Source: Aldrovandia affinis (lineage: Eukaryota; Chordata; Actinopteri; Notacanthiformes; Halosauridae). From it: DNA of 64,000 nt. Location of the stretch: assembly GCA_029706075.1 (NCBI GenBank), contig JAINUG010000256.1:248001-312000 (forward strand), written 5' to 3'. Positions 11,263-22,248 of the stretch are shown here, in pieces. A program made the position numbers and the translations under genes. The notes beneath the pieces are model-generated. The model did not search any database, was not told the origin of the DNA, and worked only from the letters and a program-made list of their open reading frames with translations. Positions within the stretch are counted from its first letter, which is position 1; each line of letters opens with the position of its first letter.

Positions 11263-11884
11263 CTAGAAGACAAGAGGCAGTGGACAGACAACATCTAGGC
11301 TTTGGTGACAAGCAGGTGAACTTCCATTTTTCTGTTAATTTCAAGATTAATTTCAGTTAATTTCAACCTTAAAAACAGGTTGTGTATGTAACAGTGAAAG
11401 GAATACTGCCTCAATTTGTTCATTTAAAAGATAAGGTTAAACTAGTTTGGCTGAATTATAGGTTTGTTTCACTCTGTTTGGATGAGGTCAGGACTAACTT
11501 CAAACTTCAATCTTTCTGGACAGTAGAGCTAAAATATGCAGATCAGACATTTCTTAAATATCAGCTACAACTTATTATAGATAATTATTTTTTTGCCAGT
11601 GCATTTTGAAAGGAAAACATCCACTGATTGCATTTGTGGGCAGAGAGAGATTGGCATTCAAGGGATGGTAACACCAGCTCACAACACAAACACAAACTGA
11701 TGTGAGAATTCTCTCATGAGATGACCTGGGAACTGATGTGAGGATTCTCTCATGAGATGACCTGGCAAAATACTCATACCCAGACCTTTGTACAGTTCCT
11801 ACTTCATGCTAAACATACATTAAAAAAAAACACTTGCTGAGGAATTGTGTAGAATATCTTTGAAAATGACCACAATGCAGATAT
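11263..11884. other. Upstream of loxl3 exon; no gene seen
   Basis: This is either intron 1 or the 5' flank of loxl3. No exon or promoter could be supported. It contains a 36-bp tandem duplication at 11695-11765 (unit AACTGATGTGAGAATTCTCT and onward) with one mismatch between units. Confidence 0.5.
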
Positions 11885-12736
11885 AGCTCAAATATAGATT
11901 ATCATGGATTATTATTGTTAAACAGCAACTTGTCTCACAAGACATGACTTTTCACAAGACATTGAGTGTGAGGAGGACAATTCATGTGTAGCTTGTGCAA
12001 GCAACCTGTGGGTGCGTGTGACCAGAGAGGATTTAAGGTGCGCAATGAAACAGACATGCCGCCAACTGAAATCCTTCCCATCCCGGGTGACACTATGGCT
12101 AATTATGTGCCACCCTGCGAGGCTGCCAGTCACAGCTGGCACTGGAAGCCCACACTATAACAGTACCTTAACAGGATGAGCCACCCAGCAGCCCTCAAAA
12201 CATAATTCTTATCCATCATTTTGCAAAGAATAAGAGACTGGATAAGGATACATTGAGACCATGATGAATATAAATGTAAAAGCTTTTCACTGATGCGTGT
12301 TATTCACACAACAATGTGCGTTTGACAGACAGTTTGGCTCTGGTATAAAAAATAAAAATGGGACAAATGAGGCAATATGTGTGGCCAATATGATGACCTG
12401 CTGTCCAATTAACACATTTACAGTGCAATGTCACAGAAACGTTGTGAGAACGTAATGTGTGAGCTGGAAATGAGTGCCGGAAAGTGGAGCAGAGCAGGTG
12501 AAGTATTGGTGGAAATTCCCCTTCACACTGTCACATTGGCAGGACACTGCCAACAGATTGGTGGATTTAATTTACACCCCTGTCCCACCATGCCAGAGAG
12601 GTGGAATCACACACATGACTTGATGCCAGGGGAACATTAGCAGCTAAGAAAGACTGGGAAGAACAAGAATCTCAATGAAGAAGTGAGACAAGCTGCTGTT
12701 TAACATGAATAATCCATGATAACCTATATCTGAGCT
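11885..12736. mobile_element. 850-bp element with 54-bp terminal inverted repeats
   Basis: The arm 11885-11938, ending TTGTCTCAC, is the reverse complement of 12683-12736, starting GTGAGACAA, with a few mismatches and small gaps. The interior encodes nothing recognisable. This suggests a non-autonomous DNA transposon. A target duplication was not found, so the exact ends are uncertain. Confidence 0.55.
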
Positions 12737-13296
12737 ACTTCCTCCCTAGATATGAACAATAACGCTAATCTCCTAATGCTTGTCAGAACACACATTAAAA
12801 TGTCATAGCTGAGCTCAGAGACAGCTTGGCATAAAACCCCAGACTGAAAACTCAAGCTTGATTGTAAGTGGAACCAAATAAATTTCACACAGGTGCAAGC
12901 TGCTGGGGTGATAAATAATGTATGCTTATACTGTAGAGGAACAACAGAGGCTATCAGGTGTACAGTCCAATGCTAAATATGGTCAGTATCCATTGGTTAG
13001 CTTGTGTGTGAGCCAGCCTGATTCCAGCTCTATAGTGAAAAGGGTGTGCAATGAGTTGGCCTGGTTCCACACATACAGCGTAAAAGGGGTACAATGATTT
13101 TGTCCTGGTTTCCTCTCTTTGTCCACTGTTTATAGCTCTACAGTGGAAACGAGGTGTAAGCAAGCCAGCCTGGTTCCAGTAATACAGTGAAAATGGGTTA
13201 TATTTACTCAAAGGAAGCTGGGAAACATATGTTGTAATGGTCTTTGTGGAATATCTGTAGTCATACTATCTAATTACAACAAAGGGTTGTTTATCA
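12737..13296. repeat. Gene-free stretch with degenerate tandem repeat
   Basis: Between about 13000 and 13200 a unit of roughly 45-55 bases containing GCCTGGTTCCA and TACAGTGAAAA recurs three to four times with many differences. No gene was seen. Confidence 0.45.
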
Positions 13297-13304
13297 CCTT
13301 TGAG

Positions 13305-14402
13305 CAGTGGCTGGCCGTGCATTTCACACCTAGGCCTTCAGTAGTGCTCCGTCTGAATCAATCCACCCCTCAATAACTATTTTATGGCTACAAAAGCCAT
13401 CTTATTGTTATGTTTTGAGGGTCTGTTCGGTTTGTTTTTGCACTTTGTTTATTTATCTTTCTTCAGTCATGTTTCATTCTCGTTCTGTAATGCACTTCGG
13501 GAAATTCTGTTTCGGTTTTTCCGTCTTTGTTTCTAATCTCGTTTTACTTCCTTCTTACTTTCTAATTACACTTTGTATATATTAGTTAGATGTATATAGT
13601 ACTAACCAACTAATCTACTAACATTAGGGATTTAGATTAAGTTACTAACACTACTAATCACTAATTATCTCACGCTTCTAACTATCGCTGTCATTCTCTC
13701 TCGTCTCTATCGCTGTCATTCTCTCTCATGAAACATGACTGAAGAAAGATAAATAAACAAAGTGCAAAAACAAACCGAATAGACACCCGTTGCCGTTGCA
13801 TCGCAGATAGATAACTCGTGTATCCAGAATAAATGCCTTTACTGAAGAAACAAACCCGGGGTGCGACAGCTGCGACACACATAAAAAAGCATCAATAATA
13901 ATAACCTCATAAAATTGCAATATTATTTAGGAAAATAGCAACATTTTACTCACCAAAAATCCTTATTATTTGTACACAAAATCCATCCTCCTTTCTTTCC
14001 TCAAAAAGAGTTAAATTACTCCGTCGTACAGATTATCCGTGTTTCAGTTCCATCAAGAAGTCCTTTTCTATCGCCATCGAAGCTAATGCTGAAAGTCGAG
14101 CCTGCCCTGTCGTATTTCTGGCATAAGTTTTAATTCGCTTTAGGGCTGAAAATGTCCGCTCAAATGTCTGAATCACAGACTGATGTTAATTATATTTTGT
14201 CCATGAATACTTATTAAATAATTCCAAATTGTCTGTTCGCTTCCTTTCATAGCTGTTCCCCTGGTTGCGCTGCATCCAGACGTGTATTTTCATATTAAAG
14301 CATGGACAAAATATGGACAAAATATAATTAACATCAGTCTGTGATTCAGATATTTTTTAGGCCAGCAGAGAAGGCCTTGCAGGCCCTGACGGCCCACCAC
14401 TG
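13305..14402 (-). mobile_element. hAT transposon, non-autonomous, perfect 8-bp TSD
   Basis: Both flanks carry CCTTTGAG (13297-13304 and 14403-14410), the 8-bp duplication typical of hAT. The termini read CAGTGGCTGGCCGT on the left and, as reverse complement, CAGTGGTGGGCCGT on the right. Inside is a nearly perfect 57-bp inverted repeat (13421-13477 against 13728-13784, one mismatch) and a 37-bp one (14168-14205 against about 14313-14349). The gene is reduced to a C-terminal fragment. Confidence 0.88.
14033..14164 (-). pseudogene. hAT transposase C-terminal dimerisation domain fragment
   Basis: The minus strand reads ERTFSALKRIKTYARN then ARLSALASMAIEKDF, ending at a stop. This is the conserved E-R-x-F-S-x-L-x-R-I-K pattern of the hATC dimerisation domain found in fish ZMYM1-like transposases. 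The catalytic part is gone. Confidence 0.75.
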
Positions 14403-14410
14403 CCTTTGAG

Positions 14411-14874
14411 TATAGCTCCATATGGAATCCATTCAATTATTTAAATGTAATCCAGTTGTCTGGCAAACGGCTACTTTTTCCATAACAAAAAACATTTATT
14501 CAAAACAAGAGTCATCTGAGACCACAGCCCGCTTCTTTTTTTTTTTTACAGCCTCGGGTATCAAAACATTTCTAAATGTTAAACTAAAAGCCTCATACAG
14601 CCATCATTTGATATGCTTTAAATATACTCTTATTGTAAAGTCTCAATCGAACATTGCTCATGACCCGGGTTGTATTCTGTGGTAAAATATTACCACAGGA
14701 TTATCTGTTGTATCAATTTAGTTCTGTATGGTTTCAGCAAGGATTATAATCCACAAATGGGAGGTAATTTATAACACCTAAATACCTTAATGCCCAAGGT
14801 TAGATTTTGATATCATTATATACAGTATAGTTGTATATAACTAAATATTGTATGTAATAATATATTCCATGATT
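14411..14874. other. No gene seen
   Basis: AT-rich sequence without recognisable coding, repeat or regulatory content. Confidence 0.4.
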
Positions 14875-14882
14875 ATTATTAT

Positions 14883-15340
14883 GGGCGTGGGTGGTGCAGT
14901 GGATAGCACTGTCGCTGCACAGCACGAGGATCCTGGGTTCGAATTTATGTTTTCCCTGTATCCGTGGGGCCTTTCTGTTTCCTGTCCAAAGGAATTTATG
15001 TTTTCCTGTATCCGTGTGGGTTTCCTCATGCTGGGATAGGCTCCAATGCATGGTACCCTCCAGGGTTTCCTCTATTCCCACAGTCCAAAGACATGCACCT
15101 TCAGGCTAATTGGAGAGTCTAAATTCCAGGTTTAAAGGTATGAGTGTGTGTAAATAAATGGGAATGGCTACCTTTTGTATTTGTGCCCTGCAATGGATTG
15201 GCAACCTGCCCAGGATGTATCCCTGCCTTTCGGTATGCCCAATGCATGCTGGGATAGGCAAATCCAATGCATGCTATTTGGGATAGCCTACAAAATGGCA
15301 ACCCTGACCAGGAATAAGCAGGTTAGATAATGAATGAATG
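14883..15340 (+). mobile_element. tRNA-derived SINE-like repeat
   Basis: It starts GGGCGTGGGTGGTGCAGTGG and has a B-box-like GGGTTCGAAT near 14935, as in tRNA-derived heads. It continues with phrases very common in fish genomes (AGTCCAAAGACATGCA, TGGATTGGCAACCTG, AATAAGCAGGTTAGATAATG) and ends in GAATGAATGA. ATTATTAT flanks both ends (14875-14882 and 15341-15348), a target-site duplication. Confidence 0.75.
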
Positions 15341-15348
15341 ATTATTAT

Positions 15349-15878
15349 ATATAAATGATACATTGAACAGACGTCAATATGCACCCATCAAACAAGAGGT
15401 CTGCTATTCCATTGTGAATTCTACAGATAACTGAGGGTAATACAGCTTTTTCAGTATGGTGGCAACAGTCACTGTCATTTTATATGATGCAGTGTTAACC
15501 AGAGTAACTAATAAAGCTAACATTTTAGACACATGCAGCATAGGCACCTATACCTAAATCCAGAAGGCAATTTGACAAAACAATAATTTAATCGGTGGTT
15601 TGGGTCAAAAGCTATGGTTTTGGCCTTTTGCCCTACACCCTTTTGCCATACTGCTTACAATTAAGTGTAGGTAGTCCAATTGTTTTGGATGCCACCTGTG
15701 TAATTTTCATAATTTTTTGATTGTTGGAAAAGGAGAGGCTTGAAAAGTAAAATATATGTGTGCATAGTACTGTCATTGTGTTTAGTTTCATTCCCCTTTG
15801 GATTTACTAAACATAATCTGTCCACCAAGGCAGGTCATTGTCAATAACCTATAACCCCTTTCTCTACCGACCTTGCCT
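15349..15878. other. No gene seen
   Basis: No coding or repeat feature could be supported. Confidence 0.4.
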
Positions 15879-16115
15879 AGTAGTGTAGTGTAGTGTAGTG
15901 TAGTGTAGTGTAGTGTAGTGTAGTGTAGTGTAGTGTATTGTATTGTAGTGTAGTGTAGTGTAGTTTAGTTTAGTGGAGTGTACTGTACTGTAGTGCAGAG
16001 TAGTGTAGTGTACAGTAATGTAATATAGTATAGTGTAGAGTAGTGTAGTGTAATGTGCTTTAGTGTAGTGTAATGTAGTGTAGAGTAGGGTCGTGTAGTG
16101 TAGTGTAGTGTAGTG
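15879..16115 (+). repeat. (TAGTG)n pentanucleotide array
   Basis: About 240 bases of TAGTG units, perfect for the first 60 and then increasingly degenerate with TAGAG, TAATG and TACTG variants. The array is open on the minus strand only because the repeat lacks stops there. Confidence 0.95.
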
Positions 16116-19100
16116 ATACTGTATAATGATTGGGGACCATTGGTGGGATGTATTCTGCCAGGATCACACAGGAAAATATGTGCCAGTGATATCTTGTATG
16201 ATATCCAGATGTTTAGAGCATATATAGTAGTCTTCAAAATTATTCACACCCCTCATAAAGATGAGCAAAGAAGGCTGTATAAAATAAACAATATGTTGAG
16301 CTATATTGTATGCTCAAAAATTGAAAAGTTTTATTTTTCCCACCATGGGGATCAGTCTACTATGGTACTACTTGTTATGCAGCAGCAATGATCCAAAGAT
16401 AATAAATTCCATTCCCCCCTTAAACTAGTCTGCACTGGAGATTAAATTACTGAAGACTGGAGGAGCAGAGAATAACTCATATGAAAAGGTTTCAGATTCA
16501 TCACTGGATTCCTCAGAGCAATGTGGTGGAGCACAATAACCTAAAAATGAACAGAGGCTTACAAACGGCAAATGGATGTGCAGTTCTACCAGGTCAAAAC
16601 AATAACTGAAGGGGAGGCCAGGGTTGGTTGGCACAGTGCTCATAACTGGCACTAGAGAGTGCTGCCCTGTGATGCATACACTTAAAAATGTTAACTGAAA
16701 GTTTACCATCTTTGCATTTGATATCAGTGTCATGCAGCATTAAGGTGAGTCAAATTATAATATGTTTTGTTCAAACATATAGTACGATATATAGTGCATA
16801 TATAGTGCAAATATAATTTGACACATTATATTTTATTTAGCAACTCTTTATATTATTAGGGTGCATTTGTTTGTCTTTGCTATTTTTCGATGCAAAAGCA
16901 AAACCAGTCGGCCAAGAAGCACACAAGACAGCCAGATCCTTTCACTTTACTTTGGGAATGTCATCACATACACTTTGAGGCCAGTAACGAGCGCCAAAGT
17001 CCCAATGATTGCCTTAACAGTTTTGACCTTGCTGAGAAAAAGAATGAGAGGCTATCACATATTGTAACAGAAAATAGAAGATCAATGTTTTTCCAAGTAG
17101 TAATTCTAAAGCCGTCGACACAGCTTGCACTCCAGGGATGCCAGGATAAACTCATGTTCCTGATGTAGATGTAGAAGACAGTTATGAAAGACTTTGTCTG
17201 TACCTAATTGCCCTACTTTTGGTATTCATCTTACCCAGAAAGACTTACGAGGTAGTGGGTATGTGTGTGAGAGAGAGAGTGATACATTTGGGATAACATG
17301 TCAACTTTCCTTTGAGGGCCAAGTCTATGCAGGTTTTTATTGCAACCAATGCATTTCAACAGACAGGGGCATTACTTTGTGTTGAACATTGGGGGGGATT
17401 ATCCCAAAAAAAGGGGGAGGTCTGGGGGTTCTCCCCTAGAAAAAATGTAAAAATGTACATGATAAGACTTAGATCTAGACCATCCTAGTGATTTCTGCTG
17501 AAAGAATGCTAACTGAGCTGATTGTCAAAAAAATCAGATTAGGCAAATCGGGTAACAGAGCCTGCCACATCATCAGATGGAATACATTAAAGGCATAATA
17601 AAAGGTGTACATATTTTGTCTTTAGTAAACACTATTTTATTTAATCTATTTATGTGGCATCACAGCTCAATAAGGGTTTGTGACTCACGCTCATAACTGT
17701 ATCTGTATTACCCTGAGGTGTAGCTTAAGACCAACAAGAAGGAGCCAGTGGAAACTATTTCCTGTCCTGCCACTGAGTCTGCACTGAGCTGTGCTGATAC
17801 CTCATCTTCCTACATTTGTGAAAATTGCATGCATTCATTTATTAATATCACAGATCATGGGTTTAATGTGAACATGGGCACACATTGTAAAGTACTGAGT
17901 TCCTATCATATTGCAAAATTGAAATCATACTGACAAAATTGAAAATACACTTTGAGGTTAGGGATAAATATATAGGCTATGGGTTAAATATATGCTATTT
18001 CATTGTCTGTACCTGGCCGGAAAATTTCAACTTACTTTTCTGCCCCTGACTTTTGAAGAAGGTTCTTATGTCAGCTTTTCTTTTCATGTTAGCTGGACCA
18101 ACAGAAACAAATTGTGTTAATTTAGCTAGCTAGCTACTAGCTAATATTACCTTATTGATCATGTGCTGATGAAGTAACTAAGTTAGCTAACTAGCACACA
18201 TGTAACACAGTTGATACACAACAACAGGTGGTTTGAAATGGGGGGTTTAGGGTATTCACAATGTTTAATACTCTGGTTTGCTATCTTGAGCCCCGTGTCT
18301 AGCTAGTTAAGTTAGTTAGCTCGCTAAAATGGTTACCGTAGCTAATTTATAACTTCCTCACGAAGCAGGATTAGTGGGTTAGCGAGCTAACTTTGGGCTT
18401 AACCCTAGGTTTTCGGTCTCACAGCTGTGGCACGCTTTTAACCGGGTTGCATCGCCATGGTAACTTATGCCGCGAACCTAACCTGCTCCGGACTAGGTTA
18501 AGTTCAGGCTAACGGATCCAATCCTATAAAAAGGCTGCCCCCTCACCAATCAGCTCTCTAGAAAATGGCCTCACCAATCCTAGAGAATTGCGTAATCTGA
18601 TTTTTTTATATCAGATACAGATTCTCCGCAGAGGGAATATTGTTTCTTTGCAAGCTTCTAGAGCCGCATGTCACAAATGCTACTCATCAAAGCCATGCAA
18701 TCACTCCGCAGCAAACTGTATTGCCCTGCATTTTCTAACCACCGGTACATACGTATTCCGTTGGTGATGCGGAGAACCTGAGCAAACATACAATTCACAT
18801 TGTTATATATACACCCCCATTTTACAGTTTTTACGCAATTTAAGCAGTTCAAGTCCAGTGAATAACCTGAAATGGTACAAAGGTAAGCAGTAAACTGCCA
18901 GAGATTTTTTTTAAAGTTTAGTTTACCAAAAACTTTAAAAAAATGTTATTTAAGGTTATTCACTATACTTGAACTGCTTAAATTTCAGTAAAAACTGGAA
19001 AAATGGGGGTGTTCTAAAACTTTTCATCGGTAGTGTATATAGTTATCAATAATTAAATAAAATATACTGTTGCATATTAAGTGCGGTGTAATTTTCTCAT

Positions 19101-20818
19101 AGGATTCCCGAGAGTGATTCGTACAATAGATTGTACCCACAGTCCCATCATCGCAGCCCTGGGTGAGCCACAGACCAAAATCCCAGCATTAAGACCAAAG
19201 TCAGCTCGCTAAGCGCACCTATCCTGCTTGGTGAAACAGTGCTCTGGATCTGTTCATGTTGCATGCAATTGGCTGTGTTACAAACACCGCCCCTTTTGGG
19301 TGTACGTTCTCATAGCTCGGTCGGAAAAACCAGGGTTGACAGAGCGAGTTGATAACCGCCGTCGTAAGACAGTTGAGACGTAATTGCCTTTGTTAGGCTT
19401 TGTGTAGCCAGCTATCGCAAAGATACCCTGACTATGTTGAACTTCCTGCATGAGACAGGCCCCAGGTGATTTCACGAAATACCTCAGTACTTTAACCAAG
19501 GAGAACTACCTGTGTAATGCATTGGTTGCAACAAAAAACCTACATACATACACTCGGCCCTTGAGGGAATGAGTTTGACACCCCTGCTTTAATAAATTAC
19601 AGAGGCTTGCAGAATACAATGGGTCTGACAAAGAGAAACGTGTGACATGTCTCTCTTACTCGGCTCTACTCACCAGTCCAGAGAGAATGCGACTTTGGTG
19701 TTTGTGGCAGAGAAAGGAGGTTTTTAATCCTCCTTGGACAGATTAAACTTTTTTTATTTTTCGTTCAGGAATTCCACCTCGAACCTTAGTGGAAAATATC
19801 GTCAGTTAAATCGAAGCAATCGAGGACGTTAACTGTACGTAATTTTCAGGCGCGTTGACTCATGATTCAGGCGCGTTGACTCTTGCTAACGCAAATCGAT
19901 GCGAGTAGAAGACCCAATGTTCTAAAGTTTAAATAATGCACATAAAAACAGAAACGCAAAAGGTACAATAGGCTTTCTATCAAAATTAGCCATAAAAGTT
20001 CATGATAGTAATAGCATATTAGTAATGAAAGCAAAATATTACTCTTAATTTGCAGTTGAATTCATACAAATACACCGATTAAATACGCTACATGATAAAG
20101 CTCAAATAAATAGTATCACTTCTGAGAATATTTATGAAAATGAACGTTCTGACCTAAATGTGATTCATTAGGGATGTCCTTAATTAAAAAGTAATTTGAG
20201 GTTACGACTTCCTAAGAAAGCATGGTAAACATGGATGGCACGCCAGATTGTGATTAAGATTTGCGGAATTAATAACATAATACGAGCATATGTTAAAACT
20301 CCCCAACGTAGACGTCTGTACACATTAGCATGGAGGATAAAACAGTTTGAACCAATTTAGGGATAGACACCTAATTTGTCCCATTCCTTATAGCCTTCTG
20401 TCATTTCAGTATGACATCAATCAGTTAGCGTTTTGGTGACAAATGTTTTATCATTCATTACATTAAATGTAATTGTTTTTCCTACCTTTAATCGCTTGAA
20501 GTTCTAGTTTCTGTAAATTGTTCACCAAAGCACTTACCTATTTTTTTCCGTGATGGGGATTTTTCCTGGAAGATGTTTTAAAAATCGAAATACATCAAAT
20601 AGAAACGGTGCATGTATCACGTAATTCTTCAGACGGGTTACTCGAGTTCAAGTAAGTTAGCGGTGCATTGTGTGGACCGTGCGACTCTCCCTGGGTTTGT
20701 ATAAGGACGTCCAGCTGTGTAGCAGGGATCCAGCTGCAATCGGAATGGAGTTCCAATAGCTTTTCGGCGCGTCTCCTTTTGCACTCCTTCAAGATTTGAC
20801 GCGTGGACCTCAGCACGA
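16116..20818. other. Long gene-free stretch
   Basis: No exon with supporting domain or splice signals was found. It holds a Tc1/mariner-like MITE at 18811-19038 and possible Tc1-like phrases near 16235 (AAAATTATTCACACCCCT). GCTAGC-rich sequence at 18120-18370 and the promoter-like stretch CCTATAAAAAGGCTGCC near 18524 have no gene attached. A 20-bp phrase, CAGGCGCGTTGACTC, occurs twice at 19849-19882. Confidence 0.4.
18811..19038. mobile_element. Tc1/mariner-like MITE, left end truncated
   Basis: The arms 18811-18868 and 18953-19011 are reverse complements (ACACCCCCATTTTACAGTTT against its complement). The right end continues CTAAAACTTTTCATCGGTAG TG TA, a terminus of a kind common to Tc1/mariner MITEs. 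The matching outer left terminus is missing. Confidence 0.65.
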
Positions 20819-20871
20819 TTTATAAAAGGGGCAGGCTTTCCAGAGAAACACTACCCCTTTCATCGTCTGGT
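20819..20871 (+). promoter_or_regulatory. Candidate TATA promoter and short first exon
   Basis: TTTATAAAAGGGG at 20820-20832 is a strong TATA box. About 40 bases later lies CATCGTCTG followed by GTGAGT, a consensus 5' splice site. This arrangement would suit a short non-coding first exon. No downstream coding exon was recognised on this strand, so the call is tentative. Confidence 0.3.
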
Positions 20872-21751
20872 GAGTTTTTCAGACTTGTATAACGGGAATA
20901 CTCGATCATAATTCATTCAATGCAGACTTCATCTGCTCTGAAAGCGCGTTTGCTTGCTGATTTCAAACGAGCATTCCTATTTAAAAATATGAGTCCTATT
21001 ATCATTAATTTCAGAAGTTATACATTTAATTGTGATTGAAAATAGTCCATCACCAAAGCATTTTTATTAAAACAACATTAAACCAAAACTAAGATTATTG
21101 TGAACGTACATAGACATGTTGTAATAAAAAATCTCAAAACCCTGACCGAAACGAAAGAAAAATTTGGCAACTTTGATTCACACAATATTTCATCGATATG
21201 GATAAACTTACTTGACATATCAATTGAACAGGACATAGCACATTAAGGGCAATACTAATAGTGCATTTTATAAAACCACACTGCACATAAACCCGAAACA
21301 AGGGGTGGCCCATTGGCATTTCCAGGATCTTACACATGGGGTGGCAGAGAGGGCAAGGTCACATTAAGGGGTTAATTCCATTACTCTGGAACAGAGCATC
21401 CATGATGTCTCAATGTAAACTACAGCCTCTTAACCTAAATAGTCTATAGCCTAAAACACATGAGGCTCTCTGAGTTTGCATGTACACAAAATCCACTGTC
21501 TTTAAATGTGGCTTTCTTTCAATTAGTGTACCCACCTACAGAAGTTAGGGGCATTTGGAAGAGCAAAGGACTGCAAATACTCTAGCCATGGGTGGGCCTT
21601 ATACCACTCACTGTGGAAACTTCTCTTTGCACCCCCCTGAAATATTTTAGGGAATGCCTGTAATTTTAGCTGCATCAGTCCCTCATTTCTGAATTTGGAT
21701 ATATCAAAAAAAATAAAAAAATAAATAATAATAATAATAATAATATATATA
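20872..21751. other. No gene seen
   Basis: No exon, repeat family or RNA gene could be supported. Confidence 0.4.
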
Positions 21752-22248
21752 CAGTACTGTGCAAAAGTCTTAGGCCATGCAAGAAAATGTTTGAAGCTAT
21801 GTTTAAAGCTATTTATCTGGGCAGTGTTTATATGCTTGGAAAAACACTATATAACATTACAATAAATACAAATAAATATTTAATACAATAAAAAATATGA
21901 TTTTATTGCATTTTCCTTGAGGAACACACAGTATTAAATTGGCCACCTCAGAGCCCCGACCTCAACATAATTTAAGATGTATGGGATTACTTGGACAGGG
22001 AAAAAACTAAAATCAGCCAAAAGTCAAGAGTTATGGCAAATCCTGTAAGAATTTACAGGACTATTTAACAAAAATGACAACAGTCTACCAAAGCGAATTG
22101 CTTCAGTTATGCATTCTAAGGGAGGCCTTCTTTTAAAAACACAATTAGTTTTTGTTAGTTCGTTTTTCATCAATGTTATATTGTTTTTTTGACCAAATAA
22201 ACACTTACACTGCTCAGATAAATGGCCTAAGACTTTTGCCCAGTACTG
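21752..22248 (+). mobile_element. Tc1/mariner transposon remnant
   Basis: The termini CAGTACTGTGCAAAAGTCTT and, in reverse complement, CAGTACTGGGCAAAAGTCTT match over 27 bases with one difference. TA duplicates flank the element. A decayed coding piece near 21940 reads WPPQSPDLN then DVWDYLDREK, which is the conserved region before the last catalytic residue of Tc1 transposases. Stops and deletions make it inactive. Confidence 0.88.

Noticed and set aside
20595-20816. 73-codon minus-strand frame next to the TATA box
   Set aside because: No domain, no splice or promoter support on that strand.
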